Source: Pseudomonadota bacterium (GTDB lineage Bacteria > Pseudomonadota > Gammaproteobacteria > Burkholderiales > Burkholderiaceae_C). From it: a DNA stretch of 52,085 nucleotides. A program made the position numbers and the translations under genes. Each line of letters starts with the position of its first letter. Within the stretch, counting starts at the first letter, position 1. Below are positions 1-8,319 of the stretch, one piece after another. Location of the stretch: the NCBI GenBank assembly GCA_021805805.1, contig JAJZEB010000010.1, forward strand, positions 1 to 52,085, given 5' to 3'. The notes beneath the pieces were generated by a model. The model saw nothing but the letters and a program-made list of their open reading frames with translations, ran no database searches and was not told the DNA's origin.

Positions 1-85
1 GCCAAGGGGCCCATCGCGTCGTTGCGCCGCTTGCCCAGGCGGCCAGCCTGGGCTGCGCGCCGCGCCTAGCGCTGCACCCCTTGGC
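1..85. repeat. Nested inverted-repeat element upstream of rlpA
   Basis: The outer arms GCCAAGGGG (1-9) and CCCCTTGGC (77-85) are perfect 9-bp complements and enclose a second perfect hairpin, GCCCAGG (33-39) with CCTGGGC (47-53). No convincing reading frame covers it. It could be the terminator of a gene left of the window, or a copy of a dispersed palindromic repeat. The element touches the window edge, so it may extend further left. Confidence 0.45.
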
Positions 86-123
86 GCCTCGGCGGGGGGT
101 GCCATTTCCCTGACGCAGTGGAC

Positions 124-129
124 TAGTAT
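124..129 (+). promoter_or_regulatory. Candidate -10 box for rlpA
   Basis: TAGTAT matches five of six bases of the sigma-70 -10 consensus and lies 29 bases before the rlpA ATG. No good -35 hexamer stands at 16-18 bp spacing, so this is only a suggestion. Confidence 0.3.
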
Positions 130-158
130 CGGGACATGCGTGCTCCGGGATCGACCTG

Positions 159-1289
159 ATGCGGGCCCTGCACCGGCCCTCGCTGCGCCGCGCAGTGCTT
201 TGCGGCGCGTTTCTGCTTGGCGGCTGCGCCTCGGCACCCGCGCCCGAAGTCGGCAGCTCGAGCGGACATTGCTGGGCCCCGGCGCCGAACTTGCGCGCCG
301 CGTACAACCGCCGCTACACGGTGCTCGGGCACAGCTACACGCCGCTGCGCAGCGCCGACGGCTACGACACCGAGGGCACCGCGTCGTGGTACGGATGGGA
401 ATCCGGGTCGACCACCGCGATGGGCACCCGCTTCAATCCGCGCGCGTTCACCGCGGCCAGCCGGCAACTGCCGCTGCCGACCTGCGTGCGCGTGATCAAC
501 CTGGCCAACGGCCGCAGCACCGACGTGCTGGTCAACGACCGCGGACCGTTCGTCGACAGCCGCATCATGGACCTGTCGTACGGCGCGGCGCTGGCGCTCG
601 GCGTCACCCGCACCGGTACCGCTCACGTGCGCATCGTCGCCCTCGCCGACTTGCCGCCGCAGCCGGCGGTGCCGGTGGCGCCCCCGTCGCCGGGTCCGAT
701 GACGGCGCCCAGCGTCGTCGCGGCGCCGGCCGCGGCCGGCTCTGCGCCGGGGCCGCAACCGTCAGCCGGCGCGTCGGTGCCGCTGGTGCAGCCGCTCCCG
801 GCCTCGGCGCCACTGGTGCAGCCGCTCCCGGCCGCGGCACCGCCGCTGCAGCCGCAGCTGGCCTCGGCGCCACCGGTGCAGCCACTGCCGCGATCGATCG
901 AGGATCCGCCGCCAGCGACGGCGTCCGCTTCGGGCGAGCGCGCGCTCGACGCGCTGATCGCGCGCGCCGATGCAACGCCGCAGCCCCCCGGCGCTACCGC
1001 CGAGACGCCGCCGGCGCGCGCCGCAGAAGCGGTCGCGCCGCTATCGACCGGACGGGTGCAGGCGTACGTGCAGACCGGCGCGTTCACCGCCCACGAGCGC
1101 GCGCTGGCCGAGCGCGACCGCCTGCGCGCCGCCGGCTTCGCCCAGGTCGACGTGGTGCCGGGCATGGTGCGCGGCGTCACGTTCTGGCGCGTGCAAATCG
1201 GGCCGCTGCCCAGCGACCGGCCCGACGCGACGCTACGCAGCCGCCTGACCGCGCTCGGCCTGCGCGACTACACCGTCGTGCAGCAGTAG
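159..1289 (+). CDS. rlpA: RlpA-family outer-membrane lipoprotein with C-terminal SPOR domain, altered active site
   Basis: RlpA proteins are septal lipoproteins; some cleave peptidoglycan strands that lack stem peptides. The N-terminus is a lipoprotein signal with lipobox LGGC (Cys23). A double-psi beta-barrel follows (about 70-160, with TASWYG at 74-79 and NDRGPF from 126). A long Pro/Ala/Val linker contains imperfect VQPLPASAP-like repeats (about 205-245). A SPOR domain fills residues about 298-376 and should target the protein to denuded septal glycan. The residues equivalent to the proposed catalytic Glu and His of Pseudomonas RlpA are Thr90 and Ser101 here; only Asp127 remains, at the expected spacing. 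It may therefore be a structural or binding protein rather than an active lytic transglycosylase. At 376 aa the length fits the family. The start gives a normal lipoprotein signal. Confidence 0.9.
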   Translation: MRALHRPSLRRAVLCGAFLLGGCASAPAPEVGSSSGHCWAPAPNLRAAYNRRYTVLGHSYTPLRSADGYDTEGTASWYGWESGSTTAMGTRFNPRAFTAASRQLPLPTCVRVINLANGRSTDVLVNDRGPFVDSRIMDLSYGAALALGVTRTGTAHVRIVALADLPPQPAVPVAPPSPGPMTAPSVVAAPAAAGSAPGPQPSAGASVPLVQPLPASAPLVQPLPAAAPPLQPQLASAPPVQPLPRSIEDPPPATASASGERALDALIARADATPQPPGATAETPPARAAEAVAPLSTGRVQAYVQTGAFTAHERALAERDRLRAAGFAQVDVVPGMVRGVTFWRVQIGPLPSDRPDATLRSRLTALGLRDYTVVQQ

Positions 1290-1319
1290 AGCTGCGCCGA
1301 GGCAGCCGCTGCGGCAGCC

Positions 1320-1325
1320 TAGAAT
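1320..1325 (+). promoter_or_regulatory. Candidate -10 box for argS
   Basis: TAGAAT lies 31 bp after the rlpA stop. If used, transcription would start near 1332, downstream of the ATG at 1324. This favours the ATG at 1354 as the argS start. Confidence 0.4.
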
Positions 1326-1353
1326 GCTCAAGTTGACTCGCGACAAGACCATA

Positions 1354-3096
1354 ATGCTCGAATACGTATCAAGATTGACGAGCGTGCTGTCGGCGGCCGC
1401 AGCCCAGCTGTGGGCCGAGGCGCCGGCGGCGCAGCTCGAGCGCCCGAAAGCCGCCGGCCATGGTGATTTCTCGTGCACGCTGGCGATGCAGCTGGCGCGC
1501 CAGCTCAAGCGCAACCCGCGCGACATCGCGCAACAGCTGATCGACGCGGTGCGTGCCGACGCGGAACTCGCCTCCGGATTGCAAGCAATCGAACTGGCCG
1601 GTGCCGGATTCGTCAACGTGCAGTTGGCGCCGAATGTGAAGCAGCGCATCGTTCGTCAGGTGGTCGGCGCCGGAAGGCAGTTCGGTCGGCTCGCAGAGGA
1701 TCCGTCCAAGCAGGTTCTGGTCGAGTTCGTCTCGGCCAATCCGACCGGCCCGCTGCACGTCGGCCACGGCCGCCAGGGCGCGCTCGGCGACACCATCGCG
1801 GAACTGCTGGCCACGCAGGGCTGGCAGGTGACGCGCGAGTTCTACTACAACGACGCCGGAGTGCAGATCGGCAACCTGGCGTTGTCGGTACAAGCCCGTG
1901 CACGCGGCCTGGCACCCGGTGAACCGGGCTGGCCCGACGCAGCGTACAACGGCGACTACATCACCGACATCGCGCGCGACTACATGGCCCGCGGCTCGGT
2001 GCAGGCGGCCGACGGCGACGCGGTGCGCGCGCTCGGCGACGCCGCGGATCTCGACGCCATCCGCGCGTTCGCGGTAGCCTACCTGCGCCGTGAGCAGGAC
2101 CTCGACCTGCGCGCTTTCGGCATCCGCTTCGACAACTACTACCTGGAGTCGAGCCTGTACCGCGACGGACGCGTCGAAGCCACGGTTCAGGCGCTGGTCG
2201 GGTCGGGCCACACCTACGAAAGCGACGGCGCGCTGTGGTTGCGCACGACCGATTTCGGCGACGACAAGGACCGGGTGATGCGCAAGTCCGACGGCACGTA
2301 CACCTATTTCGTTCCCGATGTCGCCTATCACCTGGCCAAGTGGGAACGCGGATTCCGCCACGCCATCAACATCCAGGGATCTGACCATCACGGCACCATC
2401 GCCCGGGTGCGCGCCGGACTGCGCGCAGCGAATCCGGCGATTCCTCCGTCGTACCCCGACTACGTGCTGCACAAAATGGTCACCGTGATGCGCGGTGGCC
2501 AGGAAGTCAAGATCTCCAAGCGTGCGGGCAGCTACGTCACCGTCCGGGACCTGATCGAATGGTCGGGCGGCGTGCGCGACGACATGCCGGACGACGCGCG
2601 CGCGCAGGCGCTGGGCCGCGGTCGCGACGCGGTGCGCTTTTTCCTCGTCTCGCGCAAGGCCGATACCGAGTTCGTGTTCGACGTCGATCTGGCGCTGGCG
2701 CAAAGCGACGAGAACCCGGTCTATTACGTGCAATACGCGCATGCACGCATCTGCTCGGTGCTGGCGCAGTGGAACGAACGCGACGGCGGCAACGAGCACG
2801 AACTGGCCGCGGCCGACCTGTCGCCGCTGACGCATCCGCGCGAGCTCGAGCTGATGATGCTTCTGGGCGCCTACCCGCAGGTGCTCGCGCAGGCCGCGCT
2901 CGACCTGACGCCGCATGACGTGGCGTTCTACGTGCGCCAGCTTGCCGGCGCGCTGCACGCCTATTACAACGCCGAGCGCGTGCTGGTCGACGACCACGCG
3001 CTGAAGATCGCTCGCCTGGCGCTTCTGCTCGCAGTGCGCCAGGTGTTGCACAATGCACTGAGCGTGCTCGGAGTCAGCTCCCCGCAGCGCATGTAA
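1354..3096 (+). CDS. argS: Arginyl-tRNA synthetase
   Basis: This cytoplasmic class I synthetase charges tRNA-Arg with arginine using ATP. The N-terminal tRNA D-loop-binding domain is followed by the catalytic core, with the HIGH signature as [14 protein letters not shown] and a KMSKS-like loop KISKRAG. The C-terminal anticodon-binding helices end in [14 protein letters not shown], the usual family terminus. The 580 aa from ATG 1354 fit the family. An in-frame ATG at 1324 would add 10 residues but overlaps the predicted -10 box. The SPOR gene follows 20 bp downstream and then dsbA, an order common in Burkholderiales. Confidence 0.96.
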   Translation: MLEYVSRLTSVLSAAAAQLWAEAPAAQLERPKAAGHGDFSCTLAMQLARQLKRNPRDIAQQLIDAVRADAELASGLQAIELAGAGFVNVQLAPNVKQRIVRQVVGAGRQFGRLAEDPSKQVLVEFVSANPTGPLHVGHGRQGALGDTIAELLATQGWQVTREFYYNDAGVQIGNLALSVQARARGLAPGEPGWPDAAYNGDYITDIARDYMARGSVQAADGDAVRALGDAADLDAIRAFAVAYLRREQDLDLRAFGIRFDNYYLESSLYRDGRVEATVQALVGSGHTYESDGALWLRTTDFGDDKDRVMRKSDGTYTYFVPDVAYHLAKWERGFRHAINIQGSDHHGTIARVRAGLRAANPAIPPSYPDYVLHKMVTVMRGGQEVKISKRAGSYVTVRDLIEWSGGVRDDMPDDARAQALGRGRDAVRFFLVSRKADTEFVFDVDLALAQSDENPVYYVQYAHARICSVLAQWNERDGGNEHELAAADLSPLTHPRELELMMLLGAYPQVLAQAALDLTPHDVAFYVRQLAGALHAYYNAERVLVDDHALKIARLALLLAVRQVLHNALSVLGVSSPQRM

Positions 3097-3116
3097 CCAG
3101 CATCAGGATCCGTCTC

Positions 3117-3728
3117 ATGACCCGACCCCTTTGCCCCCTTGCCGCGCAGCGCGGCGGCACCCTGCTCGGCCTGATCATCGGCCTGGTGCTCGGGCTGGCG
3201 ATCGCACTGGCCGCCGCGATGTACATCACCAAGGCGCCTTTGCCGTTCATGAATCGATTCCAGCAGCGGCCGGCGATCAGCGCGTCGGCCGCGGCGAACT
3301 GGAATCCGAACCGCGACCTGGCCGGTGGTCCCGCGCCGGTGGCGGGCAGCTCGACCGCGTCCCCGGTGAGCAGCGCACCGCTGTCGCAGAGGGCGATCGA
3401 AGCCCTCGGACAACCCCCCGGCGGCGTCGTGCAGGGAGCGAACTCGTCGGCTCCTGCGGTGGCGCCGGCTCCAAGTTCCGCACCGGCAGCGAACCTGCAG
3501 TACATCGTCCAGATCGGTGCCTACGGCGATCGCGCCGACGCCGAACGCCAGCGCGCGAAGGTCGCGCTGGCCGGGCTCGAGGCGCGTCTGGACGTACGCG
3601 TGGTCGGTGGCCGAACCCTGTACCGCGTGCGCGTCGGGCCCTACGCCAGTCAGGCCGATGCGGACAAGGCACAGCAAGCGCTGAACAACGCCGGGATCAC
3701 TTCGGTCGTTGTCAAGATGGTCAATTAA
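3117..3728 (+). CDS. Membrane-anchored SPOR-domain protein (FtsN-like)
   Basis: SPOR domains bind denuded glycan strands at the division site. The protein has a short cytoplasmic N-terminus, one membrane helix (about 15-38), a low-complexity Ser/Pro/Ala periplasmic linker (about 50-125) and a C-terminal SPOR domain (about 126-203) beginning QYIVQIGAYGDRADAE. That is the FtsN topology, but such proteins are numerous in this group and the exact role cannot be read from sequence. It starts 20 bp after argS and precedes dsbA. It is the second SPOR protein within 4 kb, after rlpA. Confidence 0.85.
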   Translation: MTRPLCPLAAQRGGTLLGLIIGLVLGLAIALAAAMYITKAPLPFMNRFQQRPAISASAAANWNPNRDLAGGPAPVAGSSTASPVSSAPLSQRAIEALGQPPGGVVQGANSSAPAVAPAPSSAPAANLQYIVQIGAYGDRADAERQRAKVALAGLEARLDVRVVGGRTLYRVRVGPYASQADADKAQQALNNAGITSVVVKMVN

Positions 3729-3785
3729 TAACGAATCGCTCCGGCTTTCCGCACGCACCCACAGCCACTCTCGAAAGGAAAATCG

Positions 3786-4430
3786 ATGTTCCGATGGTTC
3801 GCACGCATCGCGACCGCGATGCTGTTGTTGCACACCTTCACGGCGCAGGCCGCGCCGGCTTTTGACGAAGGCAAGGCCTACACCAGACTGGCGGTGCCGC
3901 AGGCCGTATCGCCGAGCGACAAGGTCGTGGTCACCGAATTCTTCTGGTACGACTGCCCGCATTGCGCCGCGTTCGAGCCCGAGCTCGAGGCGTGGATCAG
4001 GAAACAGCCCGCCGACGTCGTCGTCAAGCGTGTCCCGGTGGCGTTCGCGCCGCAATTCGTCGCCCAGCAAAAGCTCTATTACGCGCTGAAGGCGCTGGGC
4101 AAGGTCGACGCCTTGCAGGGCGCGATCTTCCGCGCCATCCACCAGCAGCACATCGCGCTGGGTACCGAAGCGCAAATGGCCAACTGGCTGGCAGGCAAGG
4201 GCGTGCCGCGCCAGCAGTTCGAGAACGCGTTCAATTCGTTCGGCGTGCAGATGGAAGCCAAGCGCGCGACGCAAATGGTGCAGGACTACCAGATCAGCGG
4301 CGTGCCGACGATGGCGGTGCAGGGCACCTATACGCTGTCGGCATCGATGCCGGAGACCCCGACGACGCCGCAAGTGCTGCAGGCCGTGGACATGCTGATC
4401 GCGAAAGTTCGCGCCGAATTGAAGCACTGA
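3786..4430 (+). CDS. dsbA: Periplasmic thiol:disulfide oxidoreductase DsbA
   Basis: DsbA introduces disulfide bonds into exported proteins and is re-oxidised by DsbB. A cleavable signal peptide (residues 1-22, ending AQA) is followed by a thioredoxin fold with an inserted helical domain. The active site is CPHC (Cys57, Cys60) and the cis-proline loop is GVPT (Pro174). The length of 214 aa is normal. A good Shine-Dalgarno, GAAAGGAAAA, precedes the ATG. It probably belongs to the argS-SPOR transcript. The paralogous exported proteins at 50-52 kb have conserved cysteines and could be clients, which is speculation. Confidence 0.95.
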   Translation: MFRWFARIATAMLLLHTFTAQAAPAFDEGKAYTRLAVPQAVSPSDKVVVTEFFWYDCPHCAAFEPELEAWIRKQPADVVVKRVPVAFAPQFVAQQKLYYALKALGKVDALQGAIFRAIHQQHIALGTEAQMANWLAGKGVPRQQFENAFNSFGVQMEAKRATQMVQDYQISGVPTMAVQGTYTLSASMPETPTTPQVLQAVDMLIAKVRAELKH

Positions 4431-4488
4431 TCGCGCCGACCGGCCGGCGCCGCGGCGCCGGCGGCATCTTCGACCCTGCGCGCCCGGG

Positions 4489-4517
4489 GTGGCAATGGCG
4501 GCCGAGATGCCTACAAT
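4489..4517 (+). promoter_or_regulatory. Candidate sigma-70 promoter for lptA-lptB-rpoN
   Basis: GTGGCA (4489-4494) and TACAAT (4512-4517) are separated by 17 bp. The predicted transcript would start about 3 nt before the first ATG (4527), so translation may be almost leaderless or may use the in-frame ATGs at 4542 or 4548. Confidence 0.4.
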
Positions 4518-4526
4518 GCCCAAATC

Positions 4527-5201
4527 ATGAAAGCAAACTTCATGCCGATGATTGGGCGATGGCATCTCGCGCTGGCTTGCGTGGCGCTGATCTGCACGCA
4601 CACGGCCCAGGCGCTGCAAAGCGACCGCAGCCAGCCGCTGCTGGTCGACGCCGGCGCGATGCATTACGACGACGTCAAGCAGCTCGACGTTTTCACCGGC
4701 AACGTGGTGGTGACCAAGGGTTCGCTGGTGATCCGTGCGCAGCGCGTCGAAGTCAAGCAGACTCCCGACGGCTTTGCCATGGCTGCGGCGTTCGGCGACA
4801 CGGCACATCCGGCGACGATCGATGAAACCCTCGATTCGGCCCCGGGCGCACCGACTGCGACCCTGCACGGACACGCGCTGAACCTGCGCTACGACGGGCG
4901 CACCGACATGCTCACCCTGCACGGCCAGGCCCTGCTCGAACGATTGCTCGACGGCCGCGTCAGCGACCGTGCGCAAGGCCAGACCATCCGCTACGACAAC
5001 CTGAACGACCGATTCATGGTCACTGCAGGCAAGGACGGGTCGACCGCGAGCAATCCCGAAGGTCGCGTGCGCGTGATGCTGGTGCCACGCGGAGCGCCCA
5101 CGCTGGCGTCCGCGCCCGGCACCGCGCTGCGCCCCAGCCGGTCGCTGCGCCCCGGCAAGTCGCCGGCAGCGACACAGCCGCAGCCGGCGATTCGCCCATG
5201 A
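4527..5201 (+). CDS. lptA: LPS transport periplasmic bridge protein LptA
   Basis: LptA forms the periplasmic beta-jellyroll bridge that carries lipopolysaccharide from LptBFGC to LptDE. The signal peptide ends at TAQA. The OstA/LptA fold starts at [18 protein letters not shown] and contains the typical [10 protein letters not shown] and IRAQRVEV strands. The C-terminal tail (about 175-224) is low-complexity Pro/Arg/Ser. The 224 aa fit. Residues 1-5 may not be translated if the ATG at 4542 is used; that start still leaves an intact signal peptide. The stop overlaps a short frame in an ATGA that leads to lptB. kdsC and lptC, often immediately upstream in proteobacteria, are absent here. Confidence 0.92.
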   Translation: MKANFMPMIGRWHLALACVALICTHTAQALQSDRSQPLLVDAGAMHYDDVKQLDVFTGNVVVTKGSLVIRAQRVEVKQTPDGFAMAAAFGDTAHPATIDETLDSAPGAPTATLHGHALNLRYDGRTDMLTLHGQALLERLLDGRVSDRAQGQTIRYDNLNDRFMVTAGKDGSTASNPEGRVRVMLVPRGAPTLASAPGTALRPSRSLRPGKSPAATQPQPAIRP

Positions 5202-5302
5202 ACAAGGTACGTTGTCGCTGGCAAGCCGCGCACAGCGTGCCGCGCGCAGCGGACACAGCCGGGGACAAGCCCGGGGAGAAGCCCGGGGAGAAGCGCCGGT
5301 GA
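5198..5302 (+). CDS. 34-codon frame linking lptA and lptB (putative coupling ORF)
   Basis: The ATG (5198-5200) overlaps the lptA stop in ATGA. The frame ends in a TGA (5300-5302) that overlaps the lptB GTG start in GTGA, so three frames are chained without a gap. The predicted peptide is short and basic and ends in repeated PGEK units, encoded by an imperfect GGGGA(C/G)AAGCCC repeat that also supplies Shine-Dalgarno-like GGGGAGAAG before lptB. It resembles no family known to me. It may act only to carry ribosomes from lptA to lptB, or it may be chance sequence between the genes. Confidence 0.35.
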   Translation: MNKVRCRWQAAHSVPRAADTAGDKPGEKPGEKRR

Positions 5303-6066
5303 ACGCGCGGGACGATCTCGACAGCAGCGCGCTGCTGAGCGTGCGCGGACTGCACAAGCGCTACGGCGGGCGCGTCGTGGTGCGCGACGTCGGTCTCGAC
5401 GTGCGCGCCGGCGAAGTGGTCGGGCTGCTCGGGCCCAATGGAGCGGGCAAGACCACGTCGTTCTACATGATCGTCGGCCTGGTTCGCGCCGACGGCGGGC
5501 GGATCCAGCTCGGCGGCGAGGACGTGACCCGTCAGCCGATGTATCGCCGCGCTCGCCTGGGGCTGTCGTACCTGCCGCAGGAAGCGTCGATCTTCCGCGG
5601 CCTGAGCGCTGCCGACAACATCCGCGCCGTGCTCGAACTGCAGCACGACGCCGACGGGAGGCCGCTCAAGCGCGCGGCCATCGATGCCAGGCTCGAGCAA
5701 CTGCTGCGCGAGCTGCACGTCGAGCACCTGGCCGAGACACCTGCCACCGCGCTGTCGGGGGGTGAGCGCCGCCGCGTCGAGATTGCGCGTGCGCTCGCCA
5801 CCGAGCCGCGGGTCATCCTGCTCGATGAACCGTTCGCGGGGATCGACCCGATCGCAGTGATCGAGATCCAGCGCATCGTCCAGTTCCTCAAGTCGCGCGG
5901 AATCGGCGTCCTGATCACCGACCACAACGTGCGTGAGGCGCTGGGCATCTGCGACCACGCCTGCGTGATCAGCGAGGGCAGGGTGCTGGCCACCGGGCAG
6001 CCGCAGGCCATCGTCGAGAACCCGGCGGTGCGCAAGGTGTATCTCGGCGAGGGGTTCCGGCTGTGA
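5299..6066 (+). CDS. lptB: LPS export ABC transporter ATPase LptB
   Basis: LptB is the cytoplasmic ATPase that drives LptFG to extract LPS from the inner membrane. All ABC motifs are present: Walker [11 protein letters not shown]-loop LPQEASIF, signature LSGGE, Walker [14 protein letters not shown] and the H-loop ITDHNV. The GTG start at 5299 gives 255 aa, has GGGGAGAAG just upstream, and sets the N-terminus ahead of the first beta strand ([13 protein letters not shown]). An in-frame TTG at 5212 would add 29 basic residues not typical of LptB. Its stop overlaps the rpoN start in GTGA. Confidence 0.95.
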   Translation: MNARDDLDSSALLSVRGLHKRYGGRVVVRDVGLDVRAGEVVGLLGPNGAGKTTSFYMIVGLVRADGGRIQLGGEDVTRQPMYRRARLGLSYLPQEASIFRGLSAADNIRAVLELQHDADGRPLKRAAIDARLEQLLRELHVEHLAETPATALSGGERRRVEIARALATEPRVILLDEPFAGIDPIAVIEIQRIVQFLKSRGIGVLITDHNVREALGICDHACVISEGRVLATGQPQAIVENPAVRKVYLGEGFRL

Positions 6067-7661
6067 AGCAGTCGCTGAACCTGCGCCTGTCGCAGCACCT
6101 GGCGCTGACCCCGCAGTTGCAGCAGTCGATCCGACTGCTGCAACTGTCGACGGTCGAGCTGCAGCAGGAAATCGAGCAGATGCTCGAGGCCAATCCGTTC
6201 CTCGAGCCCGACGATTCCGATGCGGCAGCGACCGATGCGGCTGTTGCCGGCGCTGCGCCGGCCGATGGCGCGTCGACAACCGGCGACGCCGCGGCGGCCG
6301 ACACCCCGTCCGCGGCGGACGCCTCCGGCGCGGGCGACGCCGCGGACGCGCGCACACCGGCGCAGGCGAACAGCGGCGCCGATGCCGCCGAGTCGCGCAG
6401 CGACTCCAGCGACGGCGACTCCGGCGAAACTGCCGAACTGCGGCTGGAACACGACGATTGGCGCGACGATGGCGGCCACGACTGGGACGAGGCGCCCGGC
6501 GACAGCTGGCAGGCTGCCGGCAGCGGCGACAGCGACGATGAATTCGACCCGCTCGGGCTCGCTCATGCGGCGCTCGACTTGCGCGCGCACTTGCGCGCGC
6601 AGCTCGCCGGCGTTCCGCTGTCGCCGACCGAGCGCGCGGCGGCCGAGGCGGTGATCGATTCGCTCGACGACGACGGCTACTTGCTCGAAGGGCCCGAGCA
6701 ACTGGCCGCAGAACTCGATGCGCAGGCGGACGATGCGCAGCGTGAGGCGCTTGCTGAGGCGCTGCGCGTTGCGCTACGCCTTGTGCAAAGCTTCGACCCG
6801 GCCGGCATCGGCGCCTGTTCGCTCGCCGAGTGCATGCAGCTGCAATTGCGCCGTTTGCCGAATTCGCCTGCGCGCGAACTGGCGCTGGCGCTTTGCGCCG
6901 GGGGGCACCTGACGCTGCTGTCGCGGCGCGACTGGAAGCGTTTGGGCCGTGCGCTCGACGTCGACGAACCCGCGCTGCGCTGCGCACAGCAGCTGATCGC
7001 CCGGCTCGATCCGCGTCCCGGAGCTCGATTCGGCGCCAGCACCGCGCAGGCCGTCCAGCCCGACGTGCTCGCGCAGCGCGTGGGCCGGCGCTGGCGTGCT
7101 GTGCTCAACCCGGAGGTTCTGCCGCGGCTGCGCATCAACGGCCTGTACGCCGAGCTGCTGCGGCGCTCACGCGAGGGAGGCGGACTTTCGGGTCAGCTGC
7201 AGGAAGCGCGCTGGTTCGTGCGCAATGTGCAACAGCGTTTCGAAACCATCGAGCGGGTAGCGCAAGCCGTCGTCGAGCGGCAGCAGAACTTCTTCAGCCA
7301 CGGCGAACTGGGCATGCGCCCGCTGGTGCTGCGCGAGATCGCCGACGAGCTCGGGTTGCACGAATCGACCATTTCGCGGGTGACGACGCACAAGTACATG
7401 CTGACGCCGCACGGCACCTTCGAGCTCAAGTATTTCTTCGGCTCGGGACTGGCCACCGACACCGGCGGCAACGCTTCGAGCACCGCGGTGCGCGCGATCA
7501 TCCGCCAGATGGTGCACGACGAAGATACGCTGCGGCCGCTGTCCGACGGTGAAATCGCCGAGCGACTCGCTGCGCAGGGGATCAGCGTGGCACGGCGGAC
7601 AGTCGCCAAGTATCGCGAGGCACTGCGCATCCCGCCGGCCACGCAGCGCAAGACCGCGTAG
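6063..7661 (+). CDS. rpoN: RNA polymerase sigma-54 factor
   Basis: Sigma-54 directs RNA polymerase to -24/-12 promoters that need an enhancer-binding ATPase. The Gln/Leu-rich region I (1-50) is followed by a long acidic, Ala/Asp/Ser-rich region II (about 51-165) and then the core-binding domain. The helix-turn-helix segment contains [17 protein letters not shown], and the RpoN box [10 protein letters not shown] lies at about 510-519. The 532 aa are within the family range, with region II on the long side. It is translationally coupled to lptB, the standard arrangement. Confidence 0.96.
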   Translation: MKQSLNLRLSQHLALTPQLQQSIRLLQLSTVELQQEIEQMLEANPFLEPDDSDAAATDAAVAGAAPADGASTTGDAAAADTPSAADASGAGDAADARTPAQANSGADAAESRSDSSDGDSGETAELRLEHDDWRDDGGHDWDEAPGDSWQAAGSGDSDDEFDPLGLAHAALDLRAHLRAQLAGVPLSPTERAAAEAVIDSLDDDGYLLEGPEQLAAELDAQADDAQREALAEALRVALRLVQSFDPAGIGACSLAECMQLQLRRLPNSPARELALALCAGGHLTLLSRRDWKRLGRALDVDEPALRCAQQLIARLDPRPGARFGASTAQAVQPDVLAQRVGRRWRAVLNPEVLPRLRINGLYAELLRRSREGGGLSGQLQEARWFVRNVQQRFETIERVAQAVVERQQNFFSHGELGMRPLVLREIADELGLHESTISRVTTHKYMLTPHGTFELKYFFGSGLATDTGGNASSTAVRAIIRQMVHDEDTLRPLSDGEIAERLAAQGISVARRTVAKYREALRIPPATQRKTA

Positions 7662-7684
7662 CCGGAGTTTCGCTCAGCCGCGCA

Positions 7685-8197
7685 TCATGCGCCGCGGATT
7701 CGCCGCACCAGCGCGGTCGTCGAACGTCCCGGGATCAACGCGATCGCGCGGGCCGTTCCTCCCCAGCTGCGCACAAGCGCGGTCTCGCGCAAGGTCTCGA
7801 TGGCGTAATCCCCGCCCTTGACGTAAATGTCCGGACGCACGCGATCCAGCAGGGCCAGCGGATCGCGCTCGTCGAACACGACCACCAGGTCGACGCTGCC
7901 CAGCGCAGCGAGCACCGCGGCGCGATCCTCGGCGGCGTTGAGCGGACGCTCCGGACCCTTGCCGAGCTGACGCGCCGAAGCGTCGGAATTGAGTCCGACG
8001 AGCAGAGCCGCGCCCAGGGCGCGCGCCTGCGCCAGGTAGGTGACGTGGCCACGGTGCACGATGTCGAACACGCCGTTGGTGAACACCAACGGGCGCGGCA
8101 AAGCGGCGAGCGCGCTTTCGAGCTGCTGCGGCGCGCAGATCTTGCGCAGGAAATCCGGCGCCGGCAAAGTGGAATCGGGATTTTGCATGCCGCACAT
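7685..8197 (-). CDS. rfaE2: D-glycero-beta-D-manno-heptose 1-phosphate adenylyltransferase
   Basis: This enzyme transfers AMP from ATP to heptose 1-phosphate, giving ADP-heptose for the LPS inner core. It is a stand-alone nucleotidyltransferase domain of 170 aa, equal to the C-terminal half of E. coli HldE, so the kinase half must be encoded elsewhere. The nucleotide-binding HxGH motif is in GVFDIVHRGHVTYL, followed by VGLNSDASARQLGKGPERP and the YVKGGDY segment. The first ATG is at 8197; a second in-frame ATG at 8188 is possible and is better placed if a CGACAAT-type -10 just upstream is real. It converges with rpoN. Confidence 0.93.
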   Translation of the reverse strand: MCGMQNPDSTLPAPDFLRKICAPQQLESALAALPRPLVFTNGVFDIVHRGHVTYLAQARALGAALLVGLNSDASARQLGKGPERPLNAAEDRAAVLAALGSVDLVVVFDERDPLALLDRVRPDIYVKGGDYAIETLRETALVRSWGGTARAIALIPGRSTTALVRRIRGA

Positions 8198-8247
8198 TGT
8201 CGCAGAGGGGTGCCCTCCGGCGGCTGCGGCGGCCTCGATGCGCGCGG

Positions 8248-8253
8248 TAGAAT
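8248..8253 (+). promoter_or_regulatory. Candidate -10 box for the DUF1634-TauE gene
   Basis: TAGAAT lies about 66 bp before the ATG at 8320 in the divergent gap between rfaE2 and the transporter gene. The matching -35 region is poor. Confidence 0.35.
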
Positions 8254-8319
8254 GGCCGGTCCTTCCCGGTCCGTTTCCTGCCTCCGCCCTCCGGCGCGCG
8301 CCAGCGTGCCCAGCACATC

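Noticed and set aside
140-1336. Alternative 398-codon frame over rlpA
   Set aside because: It is Arg/Ala-rich and lacks motifs. The chosen frame has a lipobox, a double-psi barrel and a SPOR domain.
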